Made by a program: the position numbers and the translations under genes | In this document: piece after piece, positions 58,736 through 64,000 of the stretch | How the letters are laid out: each line of letters begins with the position of its first letter | Position numbering within the stretch: the first letter of the stretch is position 1 | Notes under the pieces: model-generated | The model's database searches: none | What the model saw: the letters and a program-made list of their open reading frames with translations, nothing else | Told to the model about the DNA's origin: nothing | Source of the DNA: Latrodectus hesperus | Taxonomy: Eukaryota > Arthropoda > Arachnida > Araneae > Theridiidae | Length of the DNA stretch: 64,000 nt | Direction: 5' to 3' | Assembly: GCA_037975125.1 (NCBI GenBank) | Contig: CM075858.1 | Coordinates: 70,533,542-70,597,541, forward strand

Positions 58736-61700
58736 TATAATAATGGTTTTAAAAGCAAATGAGTGTGATTTGGCTAACATGCTTCGCTCAGTTAGCTTTA
58801 TTACTAGATACAAATAGGATATTTAGATCTTGAAATGCCAAACATTCTGAACAATAATTGATACACGATGATTGCAAAGGAAGTGGCTGCTGATTGATTG
58901 ATGTTACTTGTGTATCCAATGATGATTAATACAACTCAAATAAGCTTTAATTTGCACAGGTACCGAATGCCGTAGATTGCTGCATTATATCGTATGCTAG
59001 ATACCAATCTTATCGCAATCATCAATTTTACATTCTAAATAGAGCCGAAATTATTTTAGTTAATTTCAAAATTATAAATAAAATTACAATTCCAAAATAC
59101 AAATTATTTTTATTATTTATGAAAATTATTAAATTCATTTTTGTAAATTAAATTAATTTTGGTAATAATTAGTGTTTCTGCTTACTTCGTTATTAATACT
59201 ACATTCACTTAATACGTTTTCCAAACGAAATTAAAAATTTGTCAGGAGAATCGATTTTATCTATGAACTTCTTAATATTAACATGAATTAATAAACAAAA
59301 TCAACAAATTCTTAAGTTAATCTTACTAGTTTTATACAATAAACTTTGTATATCAAAAGGAGGAATGCATATATATTTATTAAACAACTTCATAATTATT
59401 TGTACAGACGAAAATGCTGTGATTAAAAATTTATGCATACATTTAAAAACAAAAGTTATGTATTATATTTATAAATGATTCAATATAGTTCATGAGATAT
59501 ATTCTTGAAAATAAAACGGTTAATTTTGAAAAAAAGGCTTTATTTTTAAATAACTTTGTTTATGAAAGAAAAGTAAATTGTTCAGAAAAAAAATGAAGAT
59601 TTTTATCCGTAGTTTCAATATGCAAATTAAATAACTATCTTACCATAAATCTTACCTTTTCCTCTATGGAATATTTATTTCTCATATATTGTAGTTTATA
59701 AAAGCACACAAGTTCGTTTTACCAAGATTATAGAAAAACTTCATGTAAACTTTAAATACAATATAATTATAAATGGTTTGTCTTTACATTTATTCTCAAA
59801 AGTAATCTTAATTGCTTAGAATAATTAAGTACATATTTAAAATGCTTTAATTTTAACGATACCTTTCAGGATATAAAATACGATACTATACAATATAATA
59901 TTTACCTGAATTCTTTTTTGAAAAAATGTATGCAAAATATTTTACTGGACCGTTGCAATACTTTCTTATTTGTAAGATATGTCACAGTATTACTCTTAAA
60001 AGTAAAAGAGAAATAAAATGGTGAAAAATACTAATTATGTAAATTATTTTACCAATATTAGTACACTGAAAACACAGCACAAGTATTTCTTTTTAATAAT
60101 CAATATTTTCCTTTAAGCAAAGCTTTGAACATCTATGTATTCGAAATTTTGGAATATTTTTCTTAACATACAGAAATGATTGCTGCCTTATAGAATAGTG
60201 TACACAGGAAATTTCTTACCCTGAAAATAAGTTAAATTTTTTTCTAATATATTTCTGTTTCAAAAAATAATGCAAAAAAATGTTATTTTAGTACGATTTG
60301 GTGGTTTAATATTTTCATACATTTCTTTTTCAAATTTTTTTAAAGGAAAAAACAATTGTATAGAAATGCAAAAGTTGCAACATATATTTAAATACTTTGG
60401 AATATTTATCAAAAAAACTTACTGAATTATATTTTTACCATTATAACTGAGTTATAAAAATACTTCTATATATTTAATGATTAAAAAGTGCAATTTTATT
60501 GAATTGTGATAACTTTAATACAGCACTTTTTGAAATGAATATATTCTGATTTAATAACAATCAGAAATGTCTTCTTTCCGCCACTGCTATAACGACTTAT
60601 CCAAAACAAAACAAGATCCTGATAGTAATATTTGAATTGTAATTTGATAAATTAGTATTTCAACTTTTAAACTTCATTTATTTCAATAACAATTTAAAAT
60701 TTCTTAATAACTATTTAGTACTGTAAATAATTTTTATTGGAAAAATATTAAGTATTTAATTTTGTGCCATCACTTCATATTGAATAATTTTGACATATAA
60801 GTCACATAAATGGAATAACAGGTAAAATTATTCAATTTTCTTAATAATAATAACTAATATAGGATGTAATTCTTCATAACATGTTAACAGAATAGAAACA
60901 TATAAAAAAAGATTGAAACTTTAAAATAGATTACAATTGACTGAATATTTGATAGAATAAATAAAAACGAAATACCTTAGCTTGAGTGCAATAAAAATCC
61001 ATATCCTCTCTCATGTTTCTCAAATATGTTTCCTGAATGAGTTCTAAGGGGGTCAGTTAAAAATATAGAAAAATGTTTTTTTGCAAGTATCCAATATAGG
61101 TTTTGTTAATTCAAATATGAGTATAAGAAATTATAATCTTGCATAAGTAATCAGATATATGTTTATAACGAAGAAAAATAGTGATAACATATTATCTACT
61201 TATAAAAAAAAGTAAATGCTTCTTTGTTAACATTATAATTTAAATATAAAATGTTAACTTTATATTTGAAATATATTATGTTTTAAATTTAAAATGCCTA
61301 CATAATAAGGAATACAACCACTTTTGTCGGAGCCGAAAATGTCTAATTTGATACCATCAATTTTTTTACTAAGGAAAAGTTATTAGCCATAATTTGACTT
61401 TTGCTTTTATATATATGATAGTGCGTTTATTAAAATACTTGTTTCGCTATTGTGGCACTTGAAAGCAGAGTACTCGCTAATAAAAATCAACAATGCAATA
61501 ATATAAATACAATTAGACATGTTACATGTTAAAGCATTGCAATATCTTTGGAATGCTTAAATCTCTATTACATGCTGTCAAAATAGGAATAAAAGAAAAA
61601 TTTATAATAAATTTTAATAGTGTTAGGAAATATGTTTCTAGGAATAATACTTTAATTAAATTCCGCAGTAAAAAGTTTGTGTTAAAATAAATACTTAAAA

Positions 61701-61750
61701 TAAATATTTTCATAATGTAAAATATAAATAAAATGTATTGCAGAAAGAAT
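58736..61750. other. AT-rich DNA, no gene seen
   Basis: About 3 kb with no supported gene. The patch 58770-59040 is somewhat GC-richer but unreadable. Confidence 0.45.
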
Positions 61751-61831
61751 TATTTAAAAATAAAAATACCGATTACTTAAAAATAAAAATACCGATGAAT
61801 TTCGTTTAACATTTTAACGTTAAACGAAATT
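61751..61831. repeat. 23-bp tandem pair next to 13-bp hairpin
   Basis: TATTTAAAAATAAAAATACC plus GAT (61751-61773) is repeated at 61774-61796 with one change. It is followed at once by a perfect inverted repeat, AATTTCGTTTAAC (61798-61810) and its complement (61819-61831), around 8 bases. Confidence 0.85.
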
Positions 61832-64000
61832 TTAATTAAATCAAAAATTTTCAATTAAATTATTCTTTAAATTTTTTAATAAATTTATAGTATGTTCTTA
61901 TGCTAAAAACAAATATTGATAAATAAAGCAACTGATAAATATTAATTTATATATAATATATACTTCAAATTAATCTTTTGATGAAAATTAGTTTTAATTT
62001 TTGTTTAAGTATTAAAAATTTGGTAATTTGAATAAATTAATAACAAAAATCTAATAACAACCCATGAATATATGTTACTTTTTAATAAATTATCTTCATG
62101 ATGAATTAATAACTGTAATTAAGAAATGATATTCATTTAATGAAAATATTTAGTCTTAAAAATATTCACTTTTGGCTCCTTTTAAAAATGATTTTTTTTT
62201 AAATTCAACTTTATATAATCACATATTAATTAAATAACATTTTAGTTAAAGGTGGTAATTACTTAAAAATAACATAACTCATATTTTAAAAGCACAAAAC
62301 TTAATTTTTCAGTGAATGATGCTTTAAAATGAACACAAATGAGATTATGCTACTTTTAGTTATGTAATGATTATAACACGATACTGCCAGATTGAAAACA
62401 TACAATATTTTTTTACGTTTTACAAGTGCTAAATTAAGTAGGATATATAAACCCAAGTGATACAGTTCATTTAATAATGTGCCATTAATTGACGAAATTA
62501 AAAATGTAGCGATATCTAAAGATATCTTTAAGAGCATTTGCAATACCACCACTTCTCTCGATCAAAAGAAAAGTTCAATCATAAAACCAGTATCATCTTA
62601 TGACATAAAATATCGTTATTAAAGCAGCGGAAATGATTATAGATGTTCCAATAAATGGACCCTTTAATATACGTTATCTCAAGGATAGTTGTCAGCCAAT
62701 CATAGCATTCATTGTATATATAATAACCGTTTCCTATAAATACCACCTCGTCCTAATATATCACTCGGTATGTTCTCTCTATTCTCATCAGTTTCATAAG
62801 GATATAGTAATATATAATATATTTCATATTAAAATCAAAACTTCTTTCTTTTAATATTATATTTTATGCATAAAAAAGGAAAAGCGAGTTATTAATATTA
62901 ATAATTTAATTATTATCAAATTTACTTTTCAGTTCCTACCCAATTTTTAGTGTGAAATATTGCTCAATAATTAGAAGTATCTAATAATTATTCAAACTAC
63001 GTAATTGATATACTTTAATAATTAATTATCTGTTTATTTAAATATAAAAACAATTTTTATTTAGTGAATACTTTGATTCTTATATACTCTAATGATAATG
63101 AAAATTAAAGAAGATTAATTACGTGTTAAATTACACCCTGTAAATCTTTAACTAAAAAGTGTTAAAAGTATTTTTAAACTATTTACATACCTGATGTATC
63201 AGTTGTTAATTCGGAACACATTCTCACTTATTTCCTTGATAGAATAAAAACTAAGAGAATGTATTTTTTCAAGTAATGAAATTATTCTATAAATAGGAAC
63301 ATTCCTTTTTATTTGGATTTTTATCTTTAAAAATTATAAGTGCTTTGTAATGACAAATCTTCTTGAAAACTCAATCTGAAGATGAGTTGCTTGTTTGCAT
63401 TATTAAAAATCAAATTTTATATTTTAGGAATTCAATTATCATTTTAGTACTTCTATTAAAGAATCATTAATACTTTACAAGAAATTAAATTTCAAAAACC
63501 TGTGTAAAGGGTTACCGAAACTAATTTACAGATTTTCGTATAAAAAAATTAAATACCTAATATTACATTTTACTGTTTTAAATTTTGTGCAGAGCTTTCA
63601 GTTAAGTCGGCCTCATTCCTTTGACCTTAAAAGTGATGCTAATGTATAAATATAAAAAAGGAAATCATTTAAGCGTTAAAAAAAGAAACAGCGTGAAGCA
63701 AAAGTAGATGCAAAATTTAGAAGTTACGGATTTTAGCCCAAAAATTAAACGAAATAGAGTAAATAAAAGATGGATACAAAGTTGCTGTACAGAAAAATTA
63801 ACAAAAGGCACAGATATTTGAGAAAGAGTGTTTGCAATATGCGGATGTAAGTTCTAACCAACTAAGTCTCAAAACACCCAAAAAATATTTGATTTCTACA
63901 AGGCCAATTTATTTTTAAAGTTCAGTTTTCTTTAATCAGTCTTTAATAGGTTCAACCACGATATGTATTGAATAAAATATATTCAAACATATCTCCTTCC
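61832..64000. other. AT-rich DNA, no gene seen
   Basis: The final 2.2 kb has only short compositional open frames. No gene, RNA or repeat can be supported. Confidence 0.45.

Overview
The window is strongly AT-rich eukaryotic DNA with long pure (AT)n microsatellites, decayed Tc1/mariner elements, two Helitron remnants and a Jockey/I-type LINE. The particular mix (a Tc1-like transposase of the kind very common in orb-weaver genomes, a SETMAR-like mariner, PIF1-type Helitron helicase tails, and a conserved LINE 3' end) suggests an arthropod, most likely an araneomorph spider. That assignment is inference from recalled element families. I find no convincing host protein-coding gene, rRNA, canonical tRNA or CRISPR array. 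The window reads as intergenic or long-intron DNA, and every recognisable coding stretch is transposon-derived and broken.

Layout. At 0.64-1.7 kb is a Tc1-like transposase pseudogene (+). At 4.39-5.27 kb is a mariner element with recognisable terminal inverted repeats and an internally deleted transposase. At 8.75-9.17 kb a palindrome, an (AT)n array and a Tc1-like 3' fragment (-) adjoin. At 12.45-14.18 kb a deleted Helitron (5' terminal region, PIF1 helicase C-terminus, 3' terminus) sits inside (AT)n arrays. At 14.9-18.1 kb are local duplications, two more (AT)n arrays and a possible tRNA-derived SINE. At 22.8-23.2 kb is the longest (AT)n array, about 394 bp. From 23.2 to 31.4 kb there is nothing recognisable except one weak cysteine-rich ORF. 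At 31.4-35.3 kb are a 19-bp minisatellite, a 62-bp palindrome, a 157-bp duplicated segment and a LINE 3' fragment. From 35.5 to 44.4 kb the sequence is bland. At 44.4-46.8 kb are more arrays and a dispersed repeat.

The richest region is 47.9-55.1 kb. A Helitron replicase pseudogene (+) is split by a 4.24-kb LINE (-) flanked by a 12-bp target-site duplication. Past the LINE come a long (AT)n array, a DDE transposase pseudogene (-) and another (AT)n array. The LINE ORF2 keeps the endonuclease, RNase H and C-terminal zinc-knuckle regions but lacks the whole reverse transcriptase.

The last 9 kb holds a LINE C-terminal fragment (57.4-57.8 kb), several strong hairpins and unannotatable AT-rich DNA. 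A recurring pattern is short, nearly perfect inverted repeats with little or no spacer (8.75, 31.87, 49.77, 52.15, 58.67 kb). These look like local snap-back or template-switch products rather than genes. I see no new defence or metabolic system. The most notable objects are the nested LINE-in-Helitron, the LINE lacking its reverse transcriptase, and the family of compact palindromes.
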